From NCBI GenBank assembly GCA_026400835.1, contig JAPLOA010000076.1:1-64000 (forward strand): a stretch of DNA of 64,000 bases, given 5' to 3'. This document shows, one piece after another, positions 36,868 through 45,222 of this stretch. This DNA is from Planctomycetales bacterium. Its GTDB lineage: Bacteria; Planctomycetota; Planctomycetia; Planctomycetales; Planctomycetaceae. The notes below the pieces were generated by a model. It was not told the DNA's origin and did not search any database. It worked only from the letters and a program-made list of their open reading frames with translations. Position 1 is the first letter of the stretch; every line of letters begins with the position of its first letter. The position numbers were made by a program, and so were the translations under genes.

Positions 36868-37701
36868 ATGATCTCTTGCCCGGACGTTCAGAAGAACGTC
36901 ATCAGACAACACTACAACATTTCCACGATCTTCTACAGAATTCTATGGGGGCAGCATATCCATCATGGACTATGGTCTGCCAATGAATCTCCCAAGGTTG
37001 CGGCACGTCAATTGACCGAACAACTCGCGCAAGAAGCCGACATTCGTCAGGGAGACAAAGTAGTCGATATCGGCTGCGGGATGGGAGGCTCATCGATCCA
37101 CCTCGCCAAACACCTGAAGTGTGAAGTCACCGGTATAACGATCAGTTCCTTCCAGAAACGCTACGCGACCTTGTCATCGCGTCTCGCGGGGACCTCCGGC
37201 AAAACATCCTTTCTATGTGAAGACGCGGAAAAGGTGGAACTTCCGGCCGGCAGCTTTGATGTCGCGTGGAGTGTCGAGTGCACGGAACATCTGTTCGACA
37301 AGCCTGCCTTTTTTCGAAAAATGGCGACATGGCTGCGTCCTGGAGGCAAAATTGCTATTTGTGCATGGCTTGCCGGTGATTCACCTTTAAGCGACTCACA
37401 GACAAAGCTTGTCTACGATGTTTGCGAAGGATTTTTCTGTCCTTCGCTTGGCTCAGAACAGGACTATTGTGACTGGCTAACAGCCGCAGGTCTTAAGATG
37501 ACTCGTGTCCATAACTGGACTACTCGAGTATCCAGAACATGGGAAATCTGCCGTGATCGAGTCCATCGATTTGGGATACGGCGCATTGCTTCGATCATTG
37601 ATCCAGGTCAGGTTATTTTTATCGACCGTTTCCAAACTCTCCTCGACGCCTACACCACAGGGGCGATGAAGTATGGTTGCTTCATTGCGGAAAAGATCTG
37701 A
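36868..37701 (+). CDS. SAM-dependent methyltransferase, tocopherol-methyltransferase-like
   Basis: A protein of about 277 residues with start taken at the ATG (36868) rather than TTG 36862. It has a YxIxTxFY/WG-type beginning (NVIRQHYNISTIFYRILWGQ) and HIHHGLW, followed by motif I VVDIGCGMGGSSIHLAKHL and the post-motif FDVAWSVECTEHLFDK. This N-terminal pattern is shared with gamma-tocopherol and sterol-type C-methyltransferases, which act on ring or prenyl-lipid substrates. Located 54 bp after the YceI gene, it is a good candidate for a second methylation step in the polyketide or quinone-like pathway. The substrate is not known. Confidence 0.9.
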   Translation: MISCPDVQKNVIRQHYNISTIFYRILWGQHIHHGLWSANESPKVAARQLTEQLAQEADIRQGDKVVDIGCGMGGSSIHLAKHLKCEVTGITISSFQKRYATLSSRLAGTSGKTSFLCEDAEKVELPAGSFDVAWSVECTEHLFDKPAFFRKMATWLRPGGKIAICAWLAGDSPLSDSQTKLVYDVCEGFFCPSLGSEQDYCDWLTAAGLKMTRVHNWTTRVSRTWEICRDRVHRFGIRRIASIIDPGQVIFIDRFQTLLDAYTTGAMKYGCFIAEKI

Positions 37702-37835
37702 CGCAGTCAAATTGAAAAAAACGATCTCCAACGAAATCAAAGGATGTGTATCGTTGTCGACTGACTCACCAGCGACTCGAGTCAGCATGGTGGCCGTGTC
37801 AATGTATATGAATTTTCAGAACAAGGATGTCTGAA

Positions 37836-38645
37836 ATGTCTGCATCGTTGCTCAATTCTCAATGTACCCATCAGGCATCCTCAGAGTTCTCTCTTCGTCG
37901 TCTCGCGGGATTTACACTTGGCATTGGAACTCAGGCGCTGTTTGCAATCACGGTAGTTGGATTGTTTTCGTTCCTGCGCTATGGCGCGACTCGATCTTCC
38001 GGTTCATGGATTCTGATTGATTGCCTGCTGGCATTGCAGTTTGCCATTCCCCACAGCCTGCTGCTGCACCCGAGAGCTCGATCAGCATTAAAGCATTGGG
38101 TTCCAACAGAGTTCTACGGTGCCTTCTTCTGCGTCTGTACGTGCATCAGCCTATTAGTGATGTTTGCCTTCTGGCGACGGACTACAACCATTCTGTGGGA
38201 TCTGGATGGCCCGGCGGCAAACGCTGTTGTGGGCTGTTTTTTGTTTTCGTGGGCCAGCATGCTCTACAGCATTCATCTGACAGGACTCGGTTTCCAGACC
38301 GGCTGGACTCAATGGATGCACTGGTACCAGCATAAGGAGATGCCTCGCCGCGAATTCGTTCCTCGTGGCGCCTATCGCTATCTCAGACACCCTGTCTACC
38401 TGAGCTTCCTCGGACTCATCTGGTTTACGCCGACAATGACACTGGATCATGCGGTACTAACCGGCATCTGGACTGTCTACATCGCCATCGGAAGTGTGCT
38501 CAAAGATCGCCGTTTATCATTCTACCTTGGCGAACCGTACTTGAGTTACATGCAAAAAGTCTCAGGTTATCCGCTCGTTCCCTTTGGCCCGCTTGCCAAG
38601 CGTCATGCGCCAGCTATGAATTCGGCTCCACCGGCACAAACGTAG
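37836..38645 (+). CDS. membrane methyltransferase, ICMT/NnrU-like
   Basis: A protein of about 269 residues, start placed at the ATG at 37836 because AAGGA at 37823-37827 fits it better than the ATG at 37827. Five or six hydrophobic helices are visible (GTQALFAITVVGLFSFL, LIDCLLALQFAIPHSLLL, FYGAFFCVCTCISLLVMFAF and others). The C-terminal part PRGAYRYLRHPVYLSFLGLI, then KDRRLSFYLGEPYLSYMQKV, is the SAM-binding signature of isoprenylcysteine carboxyl methyltransferase and methanethiol methyltransferase (MddA) relatives. BpsB and SrsB, which O-methylate type III PKS products, belong to this superfamily, so a matching role is attractive here. The 3' end overlaps ppk by 32 bp. Confidence 0.88.
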   Translation: MSASLLNSQCTHQASSEFSLRRLAGFTLGIGTQALFAITVVGLFSFLRYGATRSSGSWILIDCLLALQFAIPHSLLLHPRARSALKHWVPTEFYGAFFCVCTCISLLVMFAFWRRTTTILWDLDGPAANAVVGCFLFSWASMLYSIHLTGLGFQTGWTQWMHWYQHKEMPRREFVPRGAYRYLRHPVYLSFLGLIWFTPTMTLDHAVLTGIWTVYIAIGSVLKDRRLSFYLGEPYLSYMQKVSGYPLVPFGPLAKRHAPAMNSAPPAQT

Positions 38646-40716
38646 TACGGTTTCTCTCAAATGCATTCTCGGCGGCTTCGCGAGATCTCCGTTGAAATTC
38701 AAGCTGACTGCGATAGGGCTTCACGGGAGAACCTGTAGGCTGCTCGAAAGAGCCATCAGGGGTCAGAGTGCGTGCTTTCATGTTGTCCCGCAGGCAGGTC
38801 TTCAGAATATTGATGGCTTTGCGCTTGCAGTTGTCGTCAAGCACAGGGACCAGCAACTCAACGCGGCGATCAAGATTACGAGGCATCCAGTCGGCACTTG
38901 AAATAAAGACTCGCTCGTCGCCACCGTGGTGGAAATACATAACTCGCGCATGCTCAAGAAAACGATCGATGATGCTCGTAACGCGGATGTTCTCGCTCAT
39001 ACCGGGAACTCCGGGCTTCAGACAGCACACACCACGAATGCTCAGTTCTATCTCCACACCAGCCTGCGATGCATCATATAGCGCGGAGATCATGACTGGA
39101 TCAGCCAGAGAATTCAGCTTCAAAATGATATGACCCTTGTCTCCATTGCGGGCTCGTTCTTTCTCTACGTTGATCATTTCCAGCAGCTTCTCACGCAGCC
39201 CGATCGGTGCGGATTCAATCTGCGAGAACTGCTGAATCTGTGATGATCCGGTTACCGCATTGAACCAGGAAATGGCATCATTTCCCAGATCGCGATTGCA
39301 TGTCAGAAGGCTCAGGTCCGTATAAAAACGTGAGGTGATCTCGTTGTAGTTACCGGTGCCGAAGTGACAATAACGCTGAAATCCCTGTGGCTCTCGACGC
39401 ACGACAATGCAGGCTTTGGCATGCGTCTTCAAACCGCGTACACCGTAAATGACCTGTACTCCGCTGTATTCAAGCTGCCTGGCCCACTCGATGTTGCGAG
39501 CTTCATCGAAACGAGCTTTCAACTCCACAATGACGGTAACGTTTTTTCCATTCTCTGCCGCTCGCATCAGCGATTTGACGATCGGGCTGTTTCTGCTTGT
39601 GCGGTAGAGGGTTTGCTTAATCGCAACGACGTCACGATCTTCAGCAGCTTCGGCCAGCAATCGCAATACGGGTTCAAATGACTCGTACGGATGAAACAGC
39701 ATGACATCCTGAGACTTCATCGTGTCGAAAATCGATTCGGAAGGATCGATCTTCGGAGAATCACAGGGTGACCACGCGGGATACAAATGCTGATCAAATC
39801 CACTCACGTTGGAAAGCTGCATCAGGTCACTCAGCCCAACCGGCCCCGGCACAACATAGATATCTCGCTCACCGACACGCAGCAGTGCCTTCAGGAACTC
39901 AAGAATCGGACGGGTCACCTGGTCGGAGATTTCAACACGAGTACAGAAGCTGTCTTTGCGATAGTCGAGGACATCTTCCATCTCAGCCAGCAAATCAGCG
40001 CCATCTTCGTCACTGACGGTCAAATCGGCGTTACGAGTGACTCGAAAGGGGACCGTCGCAACAACTTCTTCACCCGGAAAGAATCGTCCTGCCATCAGCG
40101 TGATAGCATCTTCTGTCAGGATAAACTCATAGCCTCCCGCGCTAGGCAACGTGATGTATCGCAGATCAAAGCGTCCGAAAGGAATCACGGCAAAACGAAA
40201 TGGCTCAGCCTCCGACTTCCCTCTCAACTGCACGGCCACATTCACAGTACGACCGAACAGTAGCGGAAACCTGGCCGGATCATGGACGGCAATAGGTGTA
40301 AGCACCGCCTGAATCTGTTCCTGAAAAACCGTGTCAACAAAGTCGACCTGACGATCATTCAGTTCGCTGGGACGGCGACGGCGAATTCCGGCCTCTGCCA
40401 GGTGCGGCTCCATCTGTCGCAGGTAAACCTGATGCTGATCGGCCACCATTTTCTGAGTTCGAATGCTGATTGCGTTGATCTGTTCGAGCGGTGACATCCC
40501 TGAAGGATCCGGAGCCGTCTCACCTGCTCTGATCGAAGTCAGCAGGCTGCCGACACGGACCATGAAGAACTCGTCAAGGTTTGAGGCGGTAATCGCGAGA
40601 AACCTCAATTGTTCCAACAGCAGTACAGAGGGATCACAGGCCTCATCAAGAACTCGCTGATTGAATTCCAGCCAACTAAGTTCACGATTGGTAAATTCAG
40701 GTGTTATTTCTGACAT
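38614..40716 (-). CDS. ppk: polyphosphate kinase 1
   Basis: A 700-residue PPK1, which reversibly transfers the ATP gamma-phosphate to polyphosphate. The start is the ATG giving MSEITPEFTNRELSWLEFNQ, the usual N-terminal domain; 26 more in-frame codons upstream look non-coding. The autophosphorylated histidine is in GVRGLKTHAKACIVVRRE (His432). The second histidine region is present (FHHGGDERVFISSADWMPRN), as are IKQTLYRTSRNSPIVKSL and the NLDRRVELLVPV tail. Length is standard for the family. Its stop lies inside the end of the convergent membrane methyltransferase gene. Confidence 0.96.
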   Translation of the reverse strand: MSEITPEFTNRELSWLEFNQRVLDEACDPSVLLLEQLRFLAITASNLDEFFMVRVGSLLTSIRAGETAPDPSGMSPLEQINAISIRTQKMVADQHQVYLRQMEPHLAEAGIRRRRPSELNDRQVDFVDTVFQEQIQAVLTPIAVHDPARFPLLFGRTVNVAVQLRGKSEAEPFRFAVIPFGRFDLRYITLPSAGGYEFILTEDAITLMAGRFFPGEEVVATVPFRVTRNADLTVSDEDGADLLAEMEDVLDYRKDSFCTRVEISDQVTRPILEFLKALLRVGERDIYVVPGPVGLSDLMQLSNVSGFDQHLYPAWSPCDSPKIDPSESIFDTMKSQDVMLFHPYESFEPVLRLLAEAAEDRDVVAIKQTLYRTSRNSPIVKSLMRAAENGKNVTVIVELKARFDEARNIEWARQLEYSGVQVIYGVRGLKTHAKACIVVRREPQGFQRYCHFGTGNYNEITSRFYTDLSLLTCNRDLGNDAISWFNAVTGSSQIQQFSQIESAPIGLREKLLEMINVEKERARNGDKGHIILKLNSLADPVMISALYDASQAGVEIELSIRGVCCLKPGVPGMSENIRVTSIIDRFLEHARVMYFHHGGDERVFISSADWMPRNLDRRVELLVPVLDDNCKRKAINILKTCLRDNMKARTLTPDGSFEQPTGSPVKPYRSQLEFQRRSREAAENAFERNRTTFVPVEPNS

Positions 40717-40875
40717 CGTCTGTTCTGACAGGCAGAGAATCCTGCGTTGCTCTCTGAGAAAACGGCGTCCAGCACCTTGAGTGAAGGACGCCATCGTGGG
40801 ATTCGTGGATGCGGATCACTCGAAAATCGAACTTCCGACAATGGCAAGTCTAAGTTGCATTGCTCAATGAAGCAA

Positions 40876-41838
40876 TTATTGGCGAATTCCCGTGATATTG
40901 ACGCCGCTGCCGATCAGTAGATTATTCTCATAAGCCCAGCGATAAAACCGGCCCGACTTTTCGGGAGGCAATTCTTTCAGCTGCGAAAATCCTGCTTCCG
41001 CGAACCAACCTCTCAGTTCATCCACAGTGTGATGATATTGAAACCTGGGGGCCCACCAGTCAAAAGTGTCACATACGCGGTTTTCATAACTCGGGTGCGC
41101 ACTGAAATTAACGACCTTGTTGAGAGTCCGATTGACCAGGGGAGTACTTCCCAGAATAGCCCCAAGATGACAAAACGGCATCAACACAGCCGCCGGTAAG
41201 CGCGAAGTCAAAGCACGAAGGCCAGTATTGATCAGCTCCTGCCACCATTGATTTCGTCGATAGAGCCAGACCGAGTATCGCCCTCCAGGCTTCACCATCT
41301 TCGCGACAGCCTCGAACACAGCCCGTGTGTTGGCGTCGTGATGCATTACGCCGATCGAGAAAACAAAATCGAATGAGGCCTTTTCCAGTGGAAGCTGTTT
41401 CAGATCTGCCTGAACAAAATGCACATCAGGCAGATGTACACAAAGTTGACGAGCTTTATCGACTGCTCGAGTATGATCCGCCCCGATAACAACAGCACCA
41501 CTTTCACCACAGATCTTCGAGTAACGACCGCCACCGCACCCAGCGTCAAGCACTCGCATTCCGCGGAGTTGATTCAGGTCGATACCAGTCTTTGCCTCGA
41601 AAGTCGCGCGATCTTCATCATCGTGCGCTACTTCGAATGTCGTCCACTGGTGACCAAAACTCTCCAGATGCTGATCACTGACGAATCTCGGAATCCCATC
41701 AATGACTCGCCAGCGGTCCTTTGAATCCAGCGATCTAATGCCAACGCCGTCTGCATCCAAAACCAAGGCGGAACCATCCGCCAGGTTTCGCAGCGCGGAG
41801 AGTAACTCCGGCGATATGGAGGAATCTGAGTCAGTCAT
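40876..41838 (-). CDS. class I SAM-dependent methyltransferase
   Basis: A 320-residue protein. It opens with a Trm112-like region (LDSKDRWRVIDGIPRFVSDQ) that often precedes methyltransferases of this type, then HLESFGHQWTTFEV, motif I GMRVLDAGCGGGRYSKICG (about 92-110), the acidic strand VVIGADHTRAVDKARQ and FDFVFSIGVMHHDANTRAV. The substrate is unknown; sequences of this type are often linked to sugar or lipid modification. It lies 81 bp downstream of cimA on the same strand and may be transcribed with it. Confidence 0.88.
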   Translation of the reverse strand: MTDSDSSISPELLSALRNLADGSALVLDADGVGIRSLDSKDRWRVIDGIPRFVSDQHLESFGHQWTTFEVAHDDEDRATFEAKTGIDLNQLRGMRVLDAGCGGGRYSKICGESGAVVIGADHTRAVDKARQLCVHLPDVHFVQADLKQLPLEKASFDFVFSIGVMHHDANTRAVFEAVAKMVKPGGRYSVWLYRRNQWWQELINTGLRALTSRLPAAVLMPFCHLGAILGSTPLVNRTLNKVVNFSAHPSYENRVCDTFDWWAPRFQYHHTVDELRGWFAEAGFSQLKELPPEKSGRFYRWAYENNLLIGSGVNITGIRQ

Positions 41839-41919
41839 AGCCCATCGCAGGAATCAGGAGAGAACTGAAGCAATGACACAAGTATGCGGACACTTTGGCA
41901 GAATTCTGAGGTGGAAACC

Positions 41920-43500
41920 TCAGCCGTTGCCACCGCTTCGGATGACCCCACGATCCATGTGAATCTTGTATTCGACCGCGTCCACCAGAGCGATCCAGCT
42001 GGCTTCGATGATGTTTTCACTCACCCCAACAGTGCTCCAGACACTGTTGCGATCGCGGCTTTCAATCACAACTCGAACCTTGGCCGCAGTTCCTTCTGAG
42101 CTGTTGATTACACGCACCTTGTAGTCGACAAGAGCCATTTCCGCGAGTCCCGGATATGCTGGTGTCAGTGCCTTTCGCAACGCACTGTCCAGAGCATTTA
42201 CTGGGCCATCACCTTCACCGACAACGTGCTGACGAGCTGAGCCGATTGCCAGCTTGATCACAGCTTCAGTCATGGGGTCGCGGGCCTGATTTTCAACGTG
42301 CACTCGATAATGCTCGAGCTGAAACGCAGGCTGATAGCTACCAGCCTGTTTCATCACCAGCAAATCAAACGACGCTTCTGCCGCCTCAAACTGATATCCC
42401 TCGTTCTCCAGATCCTGAACGGCATTCAGAATCCGCGACATCAGTTCGTTGTCCTGACTGATGTTGAACTTCGTTGTTTTGGCGACGATATTGGATCGAC
42501 CGGATAACTCACTGACCAGAATTCGACGTTCATTCCCCACAGCTTCGGGAGTAATGTGTTCGTAACTTCTGGCCAGTCGATTGACAGCATGGACATGCAT
42601 GCCTCCTTTATGTGCAAAAGCACTTGTGCCGACAAAGGGTTGCCCGGAACGGAAATTCATGTTCGCCAGTTCGTACACATAGCGAGACAGCTCAGTCAGC
42701 CTCTGAATGCCACCGGGGATAAGAACTTCATAACCCAGTTTGATATTCAAATTTGCGGCGACGGAAACAAGATCCACGTTCCCGCAGCGTTCGCCAATTC
42801 CGTTGATCGTTCCCTGAACCTGCATCGCGCCAGCCTTCACGGCCGCCAACGAATTCGCAACGGCCAGTTCACAGTCATTGTGGCAATGAATTCCGATTGG
42901 CACTTTCACAGCGGCCTTCAGAGCTGAAACGAACTCCGCAATTTGTTCCGGCAGTGTTCCTCCGTTGGTGTCGCACATCACAATCATACCGGCTCCGGCT
43001 TCCGCTGCGGCCTGCAATGTCTGCAACGCGTAATCGGGATTCGCCTTCCAGCCGTCGAAGCAATGCTCCGCGTCGTAGATTGCTTCCCTTCCTTCCGATG
43101 CAACATATCCAATTGAGTCTCTGATCATTGCGATGTTTTCTTCCAGCGAGACTCGCAGGACTTCCGTGACATGCAAATCCCATGTTTTGCCCACAATCGT
43201 CACGGCAGGAGCTTTCGATCGAATCAGCGCCTGCATGCCGATATCGTCTTCGGCCGCAACGCCTTTTCGGCGAGTCATCCCAAAGGCAGAAACACGGGCG
43301 TGTTTTAGGTCCATGTCTGCAATTCGCTGAAAGAATTCTTCGTCTTTGGGATTGGAGAGCGGATATCCGCCTTCGATGTAGTCGAATCCCAATGAATCCA
43401 GCCGCTGAGCAATCATCAGCTTGTCCTGCAGCGAGAAATTAACGCCTTCCCCCTGAGAACCATCACGCAAGGTTGTGTCATACAGCTGGATACGGGACAT
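41920..43500 (-). CDS. cimA: citramalate synthase
   Basis: A 526-residue enzyme of the isopropylmalate-synthase superfamily, condensing pyruvate and acetyl-CoA into citramalate, the first step of threonine-independent isoleucine synthesis. I start at MSRIQLYDTTLRDGSQGEGV, which carries the catalytic and metal-binding TTLRDG. The remaining conserved blocks are PIGIHCHNDCELAVANSLAA (HxH metal ligands), GTINGIGERCGNVDLVSVA and a C-terminal regulatory domain (GEGDGPVNALDSALRKALTP) like the leucine-sensing domain of LeuA. Length and sequence fit the TIGR00977 citramalate synthase type rather than LeuA or homocitrate synthase. The open frame upstream to 43803 is not coding; it contains the leader peptide and attenuator described below. 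Confidence 0.94.
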   Translation of the reverse strand: MSRIQLYDTTLRDGSQGEGVNFSLQDKLMIAQRLDSLGFDYIEGGYPLSNPKDEEFFQRIADMDLKHARVSAFGMTRRKGVAAEDDIGMQALIRSKAPAVTIVGKTWDLHVTEVLRVSLEENIAMIRDSIGYVASEGREAIYDAEHCFDGWKANPDYALQTLQAAAEAGAGMIVMCDTNGGTLPEQIAEFVSALKAAVKVPIGIHCHNDCELAVANSLAAVKAGAMQVQGTINGIGERCGNVDLVSVAANLNIKLGYEVLIPGGIQRLTELSRYVYELANMNFRSGQPFVGTSAFAHKGGMHVHAVNRLARSYEHITPEAVGNERRILVSELSGRSNIVAKTTKFNISQDNELMSRILNAVQDLENEGYQFEAAEASFDLLVMKQAGSYQPAFQLEHYRVHVENQARDPMTEAVIKLAIGSARQHVVGEGDGPVNALDSALRKALTPAYPGLAEMALVDYKVRVINSSEGTAAKVRVVIESRDRNSVWSTVGVSENIIEASWIALVDAVEYKIHMDRGVIRSGGNG

Positions 43501-43522
43501 GTCGAAAACTTTCGGTACCAAT

Positions 43523-43549
43523 AAAAAAACCCTCAGGGTGTCCTGAGGG
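43523..43549 (-). terminator. intrinsic terminator/attenuator in the cimA leader
   Basis: On the minus strand CCCTCAGG pairs perfectly with CCTGAGGG around a four-base loop (ACAC), and the stem is followed by seven T (43529-43523). It lies 22 bases upstream of the cimA start codon and downstream of an Ile-rich leader ORF, so it is an attenuator rather than the end of a gene. The left arm (minus-strand CCTCAGG, plus 43542-43548) can instead pair with CCTGAGG at plus 43573-43579, forming an antiterminator. Confidence 0.85.
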
Positions 43550-43574
43550 CTGCGAAATTCAGTTTCTGCGATCC

Positions 43575-43652
43575 TCAGGCATAAAGCGGCGGTCGAGCGG
43601 TCATAAGGCCGCCGAGTCCGATAATCTGAATGCTGATAATGCTGAAGCTCAT
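43575..43652 (-). CDS. cimA leader peptide (Ile-rich)
   Basis: A 25-codon ORF that begins MSFSIISIQIIGLGGL: five isoleucine codons (ATT, ATC, ATT, ATT, ATC) within the first eleven, then two leucines, ending with RPPLYA. Its TGA stop lies inside the CCTGAGG that forms the antiterminator stem. A ribosome finishing the peptide would cover that segment and let the terminator form, while a ribosome stalled on the isoleucine codons would leave it free. This is the classic logic of amino-acid attenuation. Shine-Dalgarno sequence is weak, and the predicted transcription start is only a few bases upstream, so the leader may be read as a nearly leaderless mRNA. Confidence 0.8.
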   Translation of the reverse strand: MSFSIISIQIIGLGGLMTARPPLYA

Positions 43653-43661
43653 GGCCTGAAC

Positions 43662-43689
43662 TGTAAAAGATCGGCAGCCCAAACGTCAA
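43662..43689 (-). promoter_or_regulatory. putative cimA promoter
   Basis: On the minus strand TTGACG (plus 43684-43689) and TTTACA (plus 43662-43667) are separated by 16 bases. Initiation about seven bases downstream would start the RNA just before the leader ATG. The -35 is good and the -10 only fair, so this is a tentative placement. Confidence 0.4.
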
Positions 43690-43831
43690 CGAGAAAGTGT
43701 CAGAGTTTACGCGGCTTCGCATCGTTCGCGGGAATCTGGCTGTCCAGACTGCCCATATTGGGCTGACTTGGACGATCTCCGGTCTAAGATTGCGATGTAT
43801 CAATCCCCGTTAATTCGCCGAGACGTATTCC

Positions 43832-44404
43832 ATGTCAAATCCTGAAGTGCCCACCAGCCGCCCATTTTTGACCGGACGCAAGGTCGTGGCCTCAATGTTT
43901 TTGATGGGGATCTGTGCGACCGCATTTCTTTACGGTTACTGGACGCTGCATCTGATGCCGTTCATGCCGTTACAGGAGGCGATCGTTGCCGAGTTCCCCG
44001 GCTCCGCTCCACGGGTCAATGGTGGCAAGCGAAAGCTGCACAAAGACACCCCGGGAATGCTTCAGATTGGGATGAAGCTGAAGTTTGATCCCACATCCCT
44101 CGATCCCAGGTCCGTCGCCTCGATAGCGAACCTGCAAACTCGAATTCATGATCTTGTCATAGAAAAGGTCGAGATGCCGAAGTTGGATTGGGAACTGGAT
44201 GTCATCGAACTTTATGTCTATCAGTTGATCCAGGAACAGGAGATCCGTGAACGCTCGTTCCGTCTGGACTTCAGAAACCCCGTCGAATGGGTTGAAGTGG
44301 ATCTGACCGGCAACCCGATCATCGCCAATCGCCCGGCTCCCGAGGGTGGCCCGCCGACAACAGTTCCTCCGGAACATTCCTCGTCGGAGAAGCCTGCACC
44401 ATGA
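43832..44404 (+). CDS. membrane-anchored protein of unknown function
   Basis: A 190-residue protein with one N-terminal hydrophobic helix (VVASMFLMGICATAFLYGYW, about residues 18-37) after a short cytoplasmic start. The exported region has an ordered part (GMLQIGMKLKFDPTSLDPRS, LDWELDVIELYVYQLIQEQE, RLDFRNPVEWVEVDLTGNP) and a Pro/Ser-rich tail. No family recognised. Its stop overlaps the TRIC-family gene start in ATGA (44401-44404), so the two are probably coupled and might act in one membrane system. Confidence 0.75.
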   Translation: MSNPEVPTSRPFLTGRKVVASMFLMGICATAFLYGYWTLHLMPFMPLQEAIVAEFPGSAPRVNGGKRKLHKDTPGMLQIGMKLKFDPTSLDPRSVASIANLQTRIHDLVIEKVEMPKLDWELDVIELYVYQLIQEQEIRERSFRLDFRNPVEWVEVDLTGNPIIANRPAPEGGPPTTVPPEHSSSEKPAP

Positions 44405-45003
44405 TGCTGGTAATCGAAGTCGCCGCTGTAATCAGCGGCGCGATTTTTGGAGTGCTGCTGGCACGCCGCAAAGGCATGGACTTTGTCGGAGTCTTCTCAG
44501 TCGCGTTTATGACAGCGTTCGGTGGTGGCACGTTGCGCGATGTGCTGCTGGATCGTCACCCACTCTTCTGGATTCAGTACTCCTGGTACCCGGTGATTGT
44601 GTTTGTTGTAGCCGCTGCGGTGTCGTTGGTTCCACGTGTCCCTGATTGGGTCGAGACATTCTTGTATTTCCCGGACGCACTCGGTCTGGGTCTCTTCAGT
44701 ATCCTTGGAACGGAGATCGCCCTCGAGCAGGATGTCGTTCCTTTTGTGGCAGTGCTCTTCGGAGTCATGACCGGAACATTCGGCGGTGTGATTGGAGACA
44801 TCGCATGCAACGAAGTTCCCAGTCTCTTCCGCCCCATGACCCCCCTGTGCGCAACGTGCGCTTTTCTTGGAGGCTGGGTCCTGATTGGATGTAAACTCCT
44901 GCCGCTGCCGACTTCGGCCGACTTTGCAATCAGCGTGACGCTTGTCGTCCTGCTGCGACTGTTAGCCCTGAAATTCAATATCGGCCTGCGAGCGATTGAA
45001 TAG
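44401..45003 (+). CDS. TRIC-family cation channel (UPF0126, YadS/YicG-like)
   Basis: A 200-residue protein with about seven hydrophobic helices. The duplicated family signature is clear: MDFVGVFSVAFMTAFGGGTL with RDVLLDRHPLFWIQ in the first half, and VVPFVAVLFGVMTGTFGGVI with GDIACNEVPSLF in the second. Prokaryotic TRIC homologues form trimeric monovalent-cation channels. Length is normal. It starts inside the end of the upstream gene (4-bp overlap). Regulation is not visible. Confidence 0.9.
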   Translation: MMLVIEVAAVISGAIFGVLLARRKGMDFVGVFSVAFMTAFGGGTLRDVLLDRHPLFWIQYSWYPVIVFVVAAAVSLVPRVPDWVETFLYFPDALGLGLFSILGTEIALEQDVVPFVAVLFGVMTGTFGGVIGDIACNEVPSLFRPMTPLCATCAFLGGWVLIGCKLLPLPTSADFAISVTLVVLLRLLALKFNIGLRAIE

Positions 45004-45091
45004 TGTGGCTACGACCGCTCTGGTTGTTTGTGCCTCGTTAAGTCAAGTGGCATTGCCCTTTTGGACTGCTACAGCCCGCTGCAGCTTTCCC

Positions 45092-45191
45092 GTCCACAGC
45101 CTGCTGTGGACACAACTGTTTCGAACGACGCAGGTTCACTCGCGCGATTTGGCTGCAGACTGCGAGCACCAAAGCGGCAGCATGCTGCCGC
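45092..45191. repeat. two strong palindromes between convergent genes
   Basis: GTCCACAGC-CT-GCTGTGGAC (45092-45111) is a perfect 9-bp stem with a two-base loop, and GCGGCAGCATGCTGCCGC (45174-45191) is a perfect 18-bp palindrome. They sit in the 219 bp between the TRIC-family and cyanophycinase-like genes. Neither is followed by a T tract, so they look more like REP-type repeats or rho-independent structures of uncertain use than classic terminators. Confidence 0.6.
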
Positions 45192-45222
45192 ATTCCACGA
45201 GGGTAAGTCAACCCGCGAGACT

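Noticed and set aside
43501-43803. N-terminal extension of cimA
   Set aside because: The open frame upstream of the ATG at 43500 covers the leader peptide and terminator and does not resemble the synthase family. The conserved start MSRIQLYDTTLRDG is sufficient.
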